Source: Chryseobacterium sp. H1D6B | GTDB taxonomy: Bacteria > Bacteroidota > Bacteroidia > Flavobacteriales > Weeksellaceae | DNA length: 64,000 bases | NCBI RefSeq assembly: GCF_029892445.1 | Contig: NZ_JARXVJ010000001.1 | Location: forward strand, 3,658,001 to 3,722,000 | Direction: 5' to 3' | Part shown: positions 50,505 to 59,029 of the stretch, piece after piece | Layout: every line of letters begins with the position of its first letter | Position numbering within the stretch: position 1 is the first letter of the stretch | Made by a program: the position numbers and the translations under genes | Notes under the pieces: model-generated | The model's database searches: none | What the model saw: only the letters and a program-made list of their open reading frames with translations | Told to the model about the DNA's origin: nothing

Positions 50505-50538
50505 TTGTTTTTAATTCAACATGAAATTAGTAAATTTG
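50505..50538 (+). promoter_or_regulatory. Promoter of the Crp/Fnr-family gene
   Basis: TTG (50505-50507), 23-bp spacer, TAAATTTG (50531-50538), 20 bp before the ATG. Confidence 0.5.
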
Positions 50539-50558
50539 TTTAAATACACATAAAATCT

Positions 50559-51143
50559 ATGTTTGATCTCCTTGAAAAAAATATCAGCAAGTACATTGAT
50601 CTTTCGGCAGATGAGTTTCAGCAGTTCACTGAACCCTTTAAGCTTCAAAACGTAAAAAAGAAAGAAATGCTGTTGAGAGAAGGAGAGTACTGCAGGTTTG
50701 AAGGTTTTGTAATTAAAGGCTGTTTTAAAGTGTATTTTCTAAGTGAAGACGGATTTGAACAGACCCTATATTTTGCTGTTGAAGACTGGTGGGTTACAGA
50801 TCTTAACAGCCTGATCAATGAAATTCCAACTGTGCTGAATATTGAAGCATTAGAAGAAAGTGAAGTTCTTGTCATCTCAAAATCTGAAAAAGAAAAACTT
50901 TATGAAAAAATGCCGGCTGTAGAAAAATTATTCAGAATGATGAACCAGCAGTCCTCTATCTCTCTTCAAAAAAGAATTTTCTCTTCATTGCATAAAACAG
51001 CCGACAAGCGTTATCTTGAATTCATAGATAAATATCCTCATCTGGAACAGCGTCTTACTCAGCAGCAGGTAGCTTCTTATTTAGGAATTACCCATGAGTT
51101 TTTAAGTAAAATAAGAAAGAAAATCACATTAGGAAATAGATAG
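50559..51143 (+). CDS. Crp/Fnr-family transcriptional regulator
   Basis: Regulator of 194 residues: cyclic-nucleotide-binding-like beta-roll (about residues 10-115; 'LLREGEYCRFEGFVIKGCFKVYFL'), dimer helix, then a C-terminal helix-turn-helix ('LTQQQVASYLGITHEFLSKIRKKI' in outline). The recognition helix reads ExxSK, close to the ExxSR of FNR and CRP that reads TGA half-sites. The N-terminal Cys cluster of FNR is absent, and the phosphate-binding cassette of CRP is not evident, so the signal is unknown. It lies 119 bp after the exported hydrolase gene. Confidence 0.92.
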   Translation: MFDLLEKNISKYIDLSADEFQQFTEPFKLQNVKKKEMLLREGEYCRFEGFVIKGCFKVYFLSEDGFEQTLYFAVEDWWVTDLNSLINEIPTVLNIEALEESEVLVISKSEKEKLYEKMPAVEKLFRMMNQQSSISLQKRIFSSLHKTADKRYLEFIDKYPHLEQRLTQQQVASYLGITHEFLSKIRKKITLGNR

Positions 51144-51307
51144 CTTCAATGAGAGAAATAGCTTTTTTGTATGCACATTATCAGTGTTTTTGGTTTTAAA
51201 TTTTCTTCAAACGATTTCTGCTTATTAAGAACGGTTCAAAATAACGAATATACGGGTTAAAATGATAAAAAACAGCTTTTTTTATCACCCTTTTGCTTTA
51301 TCATGCT

Positions 51308-51315
51308 TATTTTTG
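51308..51315 (+). promoter_or_regulatory. ccsBA -7 box
   Basis: TATTTTTG, 20 bp before the ATG at 51336 and inside the longer frame that starts at 51303. Confidence 0.5.
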
Positions 51316-51335
51316 CATGTCAAGTAAAAAAAATC

Positions 51336-54300
51336 ATGAAGAAGATCCAAGATATTCTTATTTCAACCAGGACAATGGCTGTTCTGCTGCTCGTTTTTGC
51401 ATTTGCGATGGCTTATGCAACATTTTTAGAAAATGATTATGGAACTCCTACCGCAAAAGCTTTAATTTATGAAGCTAAATGGTTTGAGTTGATTATGGTT
51501 CTATTAATCATCAATTTCATCGGAAATATCGGAAGATATAGACTGTGGAAAAGAGAAAAATGGCCGGTCTTGGTTTTCCACCTCGCGTTTATCCTTATTT
51601 TTATTGGCGGTGCCATTACAAGATATGTAAGTTTTGAAGGCACAATGCACATCAGAGAAGGGGAGACTTCTAATGAAATTGTAACCGACAAGAATTTCTT
51701 TAAGATTCAAATCGAGGAGAAAGGAGATGTTCTTAATTATCAGGATGTTCCTTATTTAATGTCTCCACTTCACAAGGATTTTAAGGCAGCTTACGATTTC
51801 CACGGAAAAGAAGTGAAAATAGCTGCTAAAGAATATATCCAAAGGAAAAAAGACAGCCTTATTGCTGATGCTAACGGTGCAGAATACCTTCACCTAGTAT
51901 CAACAGGACAGACAGGAAGACAAAATATTTATATTAAACCGGGTGAAACTAAGTCTATTAACGGGACTTTAGTGACATTCAACAGAGCGATAGACGGTGC
52001 TGTAGAATTTAAAAATGAAGGCGGAAAACTTTTCATTAAAACACCTGTTGATGCAAGTTTTATGACGATGGCTACTCAGGCTACAGGAAGCACTAAGAAA
52101 GATGAGTTCCAGCCGTTAGCTTTGAGAAGTTTATACAGCATCAATGAATTGAAATTAGTAGTTCCTGAAGGTCTTAAAAAAGGAAGACTATTAGCAATTG
52201 AAGGAGACAGAAAGAAAGATCAGGCTGTTCCTGATATGCTGACTGTAGAAATTCAAGGACCAAAAACAAAGCGGCTGGTTGATCTTTCTGTAGAAAAAGG
52301 AAACCCTAATGCTTTCAAACAGGTAACCATGGACGGGCTGAATATCATGGTAGGTTTCGGACCTAAAGTATATAACACGCCTTTCGCTTTAAAACTGGAC
52401 GATTTCGTAATGGAAACTTATCCGGGAAGTTCATCACCAAGTGCTTATGAAAGCCACGTGAAAATTATTGACGGCGGAAAACAGACTCCTTATAAAATCT
52501 ATATGAACCATGTTCTTAATCACGGAGGATACCGTTTCTTCCAGGCTAGTTTTGATCCAGACAGAATGGGAACCGTACTTTCTGTAAACCATGATTTCTG
52601 GGGAACTTTAATTTCTTACATCGGATACACCTTTTTATTCTTAGGAATGTTTGTTATATTCTTCTGGAAAGGATCGCACTTCTGGAAATTAAATAAAACA
52701 TTGGCGGCCGTTAACAAAAAAAGAGCAGCAACTGTTGTTCTGATCCTTTTAAGTTTAGGATTAAATGCTCAAAAAATTGAAACCCACGGAACCTCTGACG
52801 GAAGTACAGAACATGTACACGTAGAAGGAGACGGACATAACCATACACCTGCACCGGAAATGGGTCAGGGGCAGGCTGCGCCACAGCAGAATTCTTTAGC
52901 ACAGCCTTTATCGAAGATGAAAGTGATTTCTGCAGACGAAATCATTGCAAGAAATAAGATCAGTAAAGAACATGCCGATAAATTTGGGTATTTATTAGTT
53001 CAGAATTTTGAAGGAAGAATCGTTCCTGTCAATACAGAAGCTCTGGATATTTTAAGAAAATTATACAAAAAAGACGAATTCAAAGGAACGGACGGTAAAT
53101 CTCTTACTGCTAACCAATGGTTCTTGTCGATCAATACAGACACTCCTAGCTGGACCATGGTTCCTATCATCAAAGTAGGTACTAAAGGAGGCGATGAATT
53201 AAAAAATAAAACGAAGGCTGATGATGACGGTTATACCTCATTAATGAACCTTTTTCCGGCTGATGCTAATGGAAACCTTACTTATATTCTGGAACACGAT
53301 TATAATACAGCATTTCGTAAAAAACCTTCTGAGCAGACCAATTATGATAAAGAAGTAATTTCTGTAAACGAAAGAGTTCAGATCTTTAATGAATTCTTCA
53401 GCGGCCAGTTCATGAGAATTGTTCCTGTAAAAAATGACCCGAACCACACCTGGCATTCTTGGTTAGACCAAAAATTTGAACCGGATATGGAATCTCAGTT
53501 AGTAATGGGACCTTATTTTGCAGAAGCTTTGGCGGCTCAAAAATCCGGCGACTGGACCAAAGCAGATGCTGAATTAGTAAAACTTTCCGAATATCAGCAG
53601 AAATGGGGGAAAAGTGTAGTTCCTTCTAAATCTAAAGTTGACCTTGAAGTTTTCATGAACAAAGTGAATATCAACTTTAAATTATTAATTTTCTATACTA
53701 TAATCGGCGGACTTCTCTTAATCATAGGATTTGTTGAATTATTTAAACCAAAGAAAATTTTAAATAAAATCATCAAAGTAGTTATCATTCTTGGGGTCGT
53801 AGGGTATTTCTGCCACTTCTTAGGCCTTGTTGCAAGATGGTATATTTCAGGACACGCTCCTTGGAGTAATGGATATGAAGCGATCATTTTTATTTCTTGG
53901 GTAGGAATTAGTGCAGGATTATTATTATACAGAAACTCTAATGCTTTGATTCCTGCTGCAGGATTTATGGTGGCTGTAATTATGATGGGATTTGCCCACG
54001 GTGGTTCAGCTCTTGATCCTCAGATTACGCCTCTGGTTCCGGTATTGAAATCATACTGGCTGATCGTCCATGTAGCCATCATCACTTCAAGCTACGGTTT
54101 CTTTGCCCTGTCTATGATTATTGCAGTAATCTGTTTAGTATTCTATATTATTTCAAATAAAGACACTCATAAACTGCACCACGATACAACATTAAAAGAA
54201 CTGACTATCGTTTCTGAGATGTCATTGACAATAGGGCTTTTTGCATTAACCGTTGGAAACTTCTTAGGCGGAATCTGGGCTAATGAATCTTGGGGAAGAT

Positions 54301-54614
54301 ACTGGAGCTGGGACCCGAAAGAAACTTGGGCTTTCATTTCTATCATGGTATACGCCTTTGTACTGCACATGAGATTAGTTCCGGGATTAAGAAGCAGATG
54401 GGCATTCCATGTAGCAGTAATGTTTGCATTCTGTTCAATGGTAATGACGTATTTTGGAGTTAATTATTATCTAAGCGGACTTCACTCCTATGCTGCAGGA
54501 GATCCAGTTCCGGTTCCGGCTTGGGTATACATTGGAATCTCTACAATGATTATCTTATCTGCAGTTTCTTATTTTAAATTCAAATCTTTATCAAAGAAAC
54601 CTGTAAAGAAATAA
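51336..54614 (+). CDS. Cytochrome c biogenesis fusion protein CcsBA
   Basis: Haem exporter and synthetase of system II, 1092 residues, ResB/CcsB and CcsA fused as usual in Bacteroidetes. The N-terminal half has transmembrane segments at the start and near residue 430-455, with a large periplasmic domain between. The C-terminal half has about eight segments, with the haem-handling WWD motif 'WGRYWSWDPKETWAF' at ~986 and conserved His in 'FCHFLGLVARWYISGHAPWSNGYEA' and 'MGFAHGGSALDP'. A His-rich linker (~480-505; 'STEHVHVEGDGHNHTP') follows a hydrophobic stretch ending LNAQ. It attaches haem to periplasmic c-type cytochromes. Confidence 0.94.
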   Translation: MKKIQDILISTRTMAVLLLVFAFAMAYATFLENDYGTPTAKALIYEAKWFELIMVLLIINFIGNIGRYRLWKREKWPVLVFHLAFILIFIGGAITRYVSFEGTMHIREGETSNEIVTDKNFFKIQIEEKGDVLNYQDVPYLMSPLHKDFKAAYDFHGKEVKIAAKEYIQRKKDSLIADANGAEYLHLVSTGQTGRQNIYIKPGETKSINGTLVTFNRAIDGAVEFKNEGGKLFIKTPVDASFMTMATQATGSTKKDEFQPLALRSLYSINELKLVVPEGLKKGRLLAIEGDRKKDQAVPDMLTVEIQGPKTKRLVDLSVEKGNPNAFKQVTMDGLNIMVGFGPKVYNTPFALKLDDFVMETYPGSSSPSAYESHVKIIDGGKQTPYKIYMNHVLNHGGYRFFQASFDPDRMGTVLSVNHDFWGTLISYIGYTFLFLGMFVIFFWKGSHFWKLNKTLAAVNKKRAATVVLILLSLGLNAQKIETHGTSDGSTEHVHVEGDGHNHTPAPEMGQGQAAPQQNSLAQPLSKMKVISADEIIARNKISKEHADKFGYLLVQNFEGRIVPVNTEALDILRKLYKKDEFKGTDGKSLTANQWFLSINTDTPSWTMVPIIKVGTKGGDELKNKTKADDDGYTSLMNLFPADANGNLTYILEHDYNTAFRKKPSEQTNYDKEVISVNERVQIFNEFFSGQFMRIVPVKNDPNHTWHSWLDQKFEPDMESQLVMGPYFAEALAAQKSGDWTKADAELVKLSEYQQKWGKSVVPSKSKVDLEVFMNKVNINFKLLIFYTIIGGLLLIIGFVELFKPKKILNKIIKVVIILGVVGYFCHFLGLVARWYISGHAPWSNGYEAIIFISWVGISAGLLLYRNSNALIPAAGFMVAVIMMGFAHGGSALDPQITPLVPVLKSYWLIVHVAIITSSYGFFALSMIIAVICLVFYIISNKDTHKLHHDTTLKELTIVSEMSLTIGLFALTVGNFLGGIWANESWGRYWSWDPKETWAFISIMVYAFVLHMRLVPGLRSRWAFHVAVMFAFCSMVMTYFGVNYYLSGLHSYAAGDPVPVPAWVYIGISTMIILSAVSYFKFKSLSKKPVKK

Positions 54615-54637
54615 ATAAAAAATTCTTATTCATATTT

Positions 54638-54669
54638 AAATCCCGAAAATAATTTTCGGGATTTTTTTG
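54638..54669 (+). terminator. Terminator after ccsBA
   Basis: AAATCCCGAAAAT/ATTTTCGGGATTT with a one-base loop and a seven-T tail. Confidence 0.9.
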
Positions 54670-54745
54670 TTAAATAATAAAAGGAAATGAAAATTTATAT
54701 CTAATTTTATGATATCAAAATAATATCATTTTAAAATCTATAATT

Positions 54746-55615
54746 ATGGAAAAAGTTTTAAAACCAATGTCAGGATACCTTGCTTTGGTTATTTGTTTAG
54801 TATTGTTCGCGGCTTCGGCGTATTTATTTATCACAGGAGCGGGTACTGAAAATGTCACAAATATTGTGCTGGCAATAGCTTGTTTTATTGTGTTTTTCTT
54901 TTTTATCAAAGGATTAATGATCATTCAGCCTAATCATTCCAGAATATTGAACTTCTTTGGAAAATATGTGGGAACAGTAAAAGACAACGGATTGTTTTTT
55001 ATTAACCCTTTATATTCTTCACAGAAAATGTCTCTTCGTTCTGAAAACCTGCAGGGACAGACTTTGAAAGTCAATGACAAAATGGGTAATCCTATTGAGA
55101 TCGCAGTGGTAATGGTTTGGAAAGTAGGAGATACTTACAAAGCCGCTTTTGATGTTGAACGGTATTCAGAATTTGTAAAAATGCAGAGCGAAGCAGCAGT
55201 CCGTCATCTGGCGATGAGTTTTCCTTATGATAATTTAGAAGATGACCACGCACCAATCACTCTAAGAGAAGGCGGTGATAAGATCAATGCAATCCTTGAG
55301 CAGGAACTTACAGACCGTCTTTCAAAAGCAGGAATTATTATTCAGGAAGCTAGAATTTCACACTTAGCCTACGCTTCAGAAATTGCAGGGGCTATGCTTC
55401 AAAGACAGCAGGCGACCGCAATTGTTGCCGCAAGAACGAAGATCGTAGAAGGAGCCGTAGGAATGGTAGATCTTGCCCTTAAAAAGCTTTCAGCAGAAAA
55501 TATAGTAGAATTAGATGATGAAAGAAAAGCAGCCATGGTAAGCAATCTTATGGTAGTGCTCTGCGGAGAAAAAGCGGCACAGCCAATTTTGAATGCAGGG
55601 ACTTTATATAACTAA
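54746..55615 (+). CDS. SPFH (band 7/flotillin-like) membrane protein
   Basis: 289 residues. Two hydrophobic segments at residues ~8-30 and ~34-52 are followed by the SPFH domain ('IQPNHSRILNFFGKYVGTVKDNGLFFINPLYSS', 'VGDTYKAAFDVERYSEFVKMQSEAAVRHLA', 'AGIIIQEARISHLAYASEIAGAMLQRQQA' in outline) and a short C-terminal helix. It likely oligomerises on the inner membrane and may modulate proteases or membrane domains. The small ribbon-helix-helix gene 72 bp downstream is its only neighbour on that strand before the promoter of the DoxX-like gene. Confidence 0.9.
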   Translation: MEKVLKPMSGYLALVICLVLFAASAYLFITGAGTENVTNIVLAIACFIVFFFFIKGLMIIQPNHSRILNFFGKYVGTVKDNGLFFINPLYSSQKMSLRSENLQGQTLKVNDKMGNPIEIAVVMVWKVGDTYKAAFDVERYSEFVKMQSEAAVRHLAMSFPYDNLEDDHAPITLREGGDKINAILEQELTDRLSKAGIIIQEARISHLAYASEIAGAMLQRQQATAIVAARTKIVEGAVGMVDLALKKLSAENIVELDDERKAAMVSNLMVVLCGEKAAQPILNAGTLYN

Positions 55616-55687
55616 AAAGCCTGTAGACCGGCGTACATTAGAGAAAAGTCTGATGGCCGCTGTATTTAAAAATTCTAAAAATAAAAA

Positions 55688-55885
55688 ATGAAATCTCAAA
55701 AAACTCAAAATTCTTCCGAAAGCAGCAACCCGAAAGGGAAAAAATCTTTTGTGATAAGGATTGAGGAGTCTACGTATAAACTTCTTGAAAAATGGGCCAA
55801 TGATGAATTTAGAAGCGTAAACGGACAGATTGAGTATTTACTTCATCAAAGCCTTGTCGAAGCCGGAAGGAAGAAAAAAGAATAA
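55688..55885 (+). CDS. Arc-like ribbon-helix-helix protein
   Basis: 65-residue basic protein. The ribbon strand 'KSFVIRIEESTYKLLEKWANDEFRSVNGQIEYLL' in outline is the Arc/MetJ fold: beta strand with Arg, then two helices with 'SVNGQIEYLLHQSL'. The N-terminal 20 residues are Ser/Lys-rich and flexible. It may bind DNA, perhaps its own operator. It follows the SPFH gene and has no toxin partner, so a classical toxin-antitoxin pair is not supported. Confidence 0.87.
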   Translation: MKSQKTQNSSESSNPKGKKSFVIRIEESTYKLLEKWANDEFRSVNGQIEYLLHQSLVEAGRKKKE

Positions 55886-56007
55886 TCATAAAAAAGTTTT
55901 AATTTGTACAATGCAGAAAAATTATTTTTAAAAAAGTTGTAACCTTTTTGTTTCTGGCTTACTCTATTATTTTGTAAGTGATAGTTTTTAACCTTAAAAA
56001 AAATAAA

Positions 56008-56397
56008 ATGGAAACAAGACAACTAAAACAAAATGTTCTGCCGGTTTTTAATACTTTGAAATTTACTTTTGTAGTGATTCCGGTCGTTGCAGGAATGGAC
56101 AAATTTACCAATATTCTTTGCGACTGGACACAGTATATCAATCCTTCACTGGCTGATGCTTTACCATTCTCAAGCGGAACTTTTATGATGCTCATAGGAG
56201 TTATTGAAATTATCGCAGGGATTTTAGTGTTTGTAATGCCTAAGATCGGAGGTTTGGTAGTTTCCGCATGGCTGATTTTAATTGCAGTAAGTCTATTGGC
56301 CGGCTGGAATTTTGCAGATGTTGCAGTAAGAGATCTGGTAATGGCAGTTTCTGCTTTTTCGATGTCAAGACTGGCTTTAATTTTTAATTATAAATAA
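56008..56397 (+). CDS. DoxX-like small membrane protein
   Basis: 129-residue protein with about four transmembrane segments: 'FTFVVIPVVAGMDKFTNIL', 'GTFMMLIGVIEIIAGILVFV', 'GGLVVSAWLILIAVSLLAG', and a C-terminal helix. This matches the DoxX/MauE-like size and layout. The ATG at 56008 is preferred over a GTG-type start ten codons earlier. Its stop codon overlaps the start of an ECF sigma factor gene (TAATG), so the two are translationally coupled. The link suggests a role in signalling or the stress regulon of that sigma factor. Confidence 0.82.
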   Translation: METRQLKQNVLPVFNTLKFTFVVIPVVAGMDKFTNILCDWTQYINPSLADALPFSSGTFMMLIGVIEIIAGILVFVMPKIGGLVVSAWLILIAVSLLAGWNFADVAVRDLVMAVSAFSMSRLALIFNYK

Positions 56398-57038
56398 TGA
56401 AGATTCAGGAGAAATATACTGATAAAGAGCTAATAGATAAGGTGCTGAATAAGGAAAATGAGATGTTTGAACTTATTATCAGACGGAATAATCCTTATTT
56501 ATACCGTATTGGGAGAATGTATCATTTCAGTCATGAAGATACACAGGATCTGATGCAGGATACTTATATTGAAGTATTTATACATCTCCATCAATTTGAA
56601 AACCGTTCTTCTTTTCGAACCTGGATTTCCAAAATAATGCTTAATCAATGTTATCGTAAAACCCAGAAATGGCATTCAAAACACATGGAGTCTCTCGAAA
56701 ATAATACTCAGGTTTTCGATAATCTTCATGACAGGGAAACAGCACATAATGTTATGAATAAAGAATTAAATTCAGTGATTGAAAAAAGTCTGCTCAATAT
56801 TCCAGAGGACTACCGAACAGCGTTTACTCTGAGAGAAATTAACGGATTAAGTGTGCTGGAAACTGCCGAAGCCTTGGAAATAAGTGAAAATAACGTGAAA
56901 GTCCGTGTCAATAGAGCAAAAACTTATCTGAGAAAAGAGATAGAAAAATTTTATGTTAAAGAAGAGATATTTGAATTTAATTTAATCTATTGTGACCTAA
57001 TAATTAACCAGGTAATGAATAAGATAAAAGAACTTTAG
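56397..57038 (+). CDS. ECF-type RNA polymerase sigma factor
   Basis: Extracytoplasmic-function sigma factor of 213 residues. Region 2 is 'FELIIRRNNPYLYRIGRMYHFSHEDTQDLMQDTYIEVFIHLHQFENRSSFRTWISKI' in outline (core binding and -10 recognition). Region 4 is 'LLNIPEDYRTAFTLREINGLSVLETAEALEISENNVKVRVNRAKTYLRKEI' in outline. About 25 residues follow region 4. The start overlaps the upstream DoxX-like stop by one base. No anti-sigma factor gene is adjacent; the DoxX-like protein is the only co-encoded candidate partner. Confidence 0.94.
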   Translation: MKIQEKYTDKELIDKVLNKENEMFELIIRRNNPYLYRIGRMYHFSHEDTQDLMQDTYIEVFIHLHQFENRSSFRTWISKIMLNQCYRKTQKWHSKHMESLENNTQVFDNLHDRETAHNVMNKELNSVIEKSLLNIPEDYRTAFTLREINGLSVLETAEALEISENNVKVRVNRAKTYLRKEIEKFYVKEEIFEFNLIYCDLIINQVMNKIKEL

Positions 57039-57076
57039 TTTTATTGGAATAGTAAAATTTAATGATTATTAAAACG

Positions 57077-57104
57077 AAAGCAGAGAAATGTTCTCTGCTT
57101 TTTT
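57077..57104. terminator. Convergent terminator
   Basis: AAAGCAGAGAA/TTCTCTGCTTT with a 3-nt loop and T run, between the sigma factor gene and a convergent small gene. Confidence 0.88.
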
Positions 57105-57252
57105 ATTTGATGCAACTTTGAAGCGTATCGGCTCCAAAATAGAATATGACAAGCCAGACCAAACCCTTAATCGTGAAAAAAGCAAATCCTGCCCATCCCA
57201 CACGTTTGAACCATTTTTTAAACTTTGAGTTATTTTCTTGAGAGTTTTCCAT
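57103..57252 (-). CDS. Small single-pass membrane protein
   Basis: 49-residue protein from the ATG at 57252: a hydrophilic Asn/Glu/Lys-rich start ('MENSQENNSKFKKWFKRVG') and then one long hydrophobic segment ('GFAFFTIKGLVWLVIFYFGA'). A -7 box (TATCTTTG, 57279-57286, minus strand) lies just upstream and excludes the longer frame. Function unknown. The good promoter, basic membrane-proximal segment and terminator make it a likely real gene. Confidence 0.65.
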   Translation of the reverse strand: MENSQENNSKFKKWFKRVGWAGFAFFTIKGLVWLVIFYFGADTLQSCIK

Positions 57253-57278
57253 TTCTGAAATTAAAAATATTACTTCTA

Positions 57279-57286
57279 CAAAGATA
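57279..57286 (-). promoter_or_regulatory. -7 box of the small membrane protein gene
   Basis: TATCTTTG on the minus strand. The inferred start is near 57275, a leader of about 23 nt. Confidence 0.45.
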
Positions 57287-57387
57287 AGCATGTTTATAAT
57301 TAGTCCAAATAAAAACGGGTATAAAAATTAAAATTTTGGGATTCGCATAATATTTTTATCTTTAGAGGAAACGAAAAGTAATATTTT

Positions 57388-58938
57388 ATGTCTAAAAAAG
57401 TCAAGGATTTCGGTATCGAAAAAACACTCAAAAATCTAGGTATTAAAGATGAAAATAAGGGAACTTCTGTAGGGGGAAAATATTTTGCTTCAGGAAAAAC
57501 AATAGAAAGCTATTCTCCAGCAGATGGAAGATTAATTGCTAAAATAAAGACTTCGGGAGAAAGTGATTACGATAAGGTAATTGAAACTGCTCAAAAAGCT
57601 TTTCAGGAATTCAGAATGATTCCATCGCCGAAAAGGGGAGAAATTGTAAGACAGCTAGGACAAAAGCTAAGACTATATAAAGATGATCTAGGAAAACTTG
57701 TTTCTTATGAAATGGGTAAATCTTTGCAGGAAGGGCTGGGAGAAGTTCAGGAAATGATCGATATCTGTGATTTTGCAGTAGGTCTTTCCAGACAGCTTCA
57801 CGGCTTTACGATGCACTCTGAAAGACCAGGCCATAGAATGTACGAGCAGTATCATCCGCTTGGAGTTGTTGGGATTATCACAGCTTTCAACTTTCCAGTT
57901 GCAGTTTGGGCATGGAACACTGCTTTAGCTTTGATCTGTGGAAACGTTACGATCTGGAAACCGTCTGAAAAAACTCCTTTCTGTGCCATTGCCTGCCAGA
58001 ATATTATGGCTGAAGTTTTAAAGGAAAATAATCTTCCTGAAGGAATTTCAAGTGTAGTGGTTTCTGATCATGAGATAGGACAGAAATTGGTTGATGACAA
58101 GCGTGTTGCATTAGTTTCTTTCACAGGTTCAACAAGAGTGGGAAGAATGGTTTCTTCTAAAGTTGCTGAAAGATTTGGGAAATCTATCCTTGAATTAGGG
58201 GGAAACAGCGCGATCATTATTTCTAAAGACGCAGATATTGATATGTCTATCATCGGAGCTGTTTTTGGAGCGGTAGGAACGGCTGGACAGAGATGTACAA
58301 GTACAAGAAGACTGATCATTCACGAAAGTGTTTATGATGAAGTGAAGAAACGACTGGTAAAAGCTTACGGACAGCTAAAAATCGGAAATCCTTTAGATGA
58401 AAATAATCATGTAGGACCGCTTATCGATGTAGATGCTGTTAATCAGTATGAAGAAGCGATCAAAAAATGTAAAAAAGAAGGCGGTAAATTCGTTGTAGAA
58501 GGCGGAGTATTAGAAGGAAAAGATTACGAATCTGGATGCTATGTAAAACCATGTATTGCTGAAGTAAAGAACTCTTATGAGATCGTTCAGCACGAAACTT
58601 TTGCTCCTATTTTGTATTTAATCAAATACAAAACATTAGAGGAAGCGATTGCAATCCAGAATGATGTGCCTCAGGGATTATCATCAGCAATTATGACACA
58701 GAACTTAAGAGAAGCAGAATTATTCCTTTCTCAGGCAGGTTCAGACTGTGGAATTGCCAATGTGAATATCGGAACTTCAGGAGCTGAGATCGGCGGTGCT
58801 TTCGGTGGTGAAAAAGAAACAGGAGGCGGAAGAGAATCCGGTTCAGATGCTTGGAAATACTATATGAGAAGACAGACCAACACGATTAATTACACGGCTA
58901 ATCTTCCTTTAGCACAAGGTATCAAATTCGATTTATAA
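57388..58938 (+). CDS. Aldehyde dehydrogenase, ALDH7/antiquitin type (P6C dehydrogenase)
   Basis: NAD(P)-dependent dehydrogenase of 516 residues that converts the lysine-derived semialdehyde (piperideine-6-carboxylate) to alpha-aminoadipate. Motifs are 'GIITAFNFPVAVWAWNTALALICGN', 'WKPSEKTPFCAI', 'VSFTGSTRVGRMV', catalytic Glu in 'LELGGNSAIII', nucleophile Cys in 'GTAGQRCTSTRRL', and 'HETFAPILYLIKY'. Sequence style and length match the antiquitin (AmaB-like) group. The lysine 6-aminotransferase gene follows by 91 bp, which supports the assignment. Confidence 0.93.
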   Translation: MSKKVKDFGIEKTLKNLGIKDENKGTSVGGKYFASGKTIESYSPADGRLIAKIKTSGESDYDKVIETAQKAFQEFRMIPSPKRGEIVRQLGQKLRLYKDDLGKLVSYEMGKSLQEGLGEVQEMIDICDFAVGLSRQLHGFTMHSERPGHRMYEQYHPLGVVGIITAFNFPVAVWAWNTALALICGNVTIWKPSEKTPFCAIACQNIMAEVLKENNLPEGISSVVVSDHEIGQKLVDDKRVALVSFTGSTRVGRMVSSKVAERFGKSILELGGNSAIIISKDADIDMSIIGAVFGAVGTAGQRCTSTRRLIIHESVYDEVKKRLVKAYGQLKIGNPLDENNHVGPLIDVDAVNQYEEAIKKCKKEGGKFVVEGGVLEGKDYESGCYVKPCIAEVKNSYEIVQHETFAPILYLIKYKTLEEAIAIQNDVPQGLSSAIMTQNLREAELFLSQAGSDCGIANVNIGTSGAEIGGAFGGEKETGGGRESGSDAWKYYMRRQTNTINYTANLPLAQGIKFDL

Positions 58939-59029
58939 AATATTTAATCTAAAAACTTAAAGAGTATGAAATTCAGGAAATCCCAACTCCTGTTTTTCAT
59001 AATCTTCAAATCTCAATATATACAATAAT

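Noticed and set aside
55688..55885. Antitoxin of a toxin-antitoxin pair
   Set aside because: The protein has a ribbon-helix-helix fold, but no toxin-like gene lies on either side.
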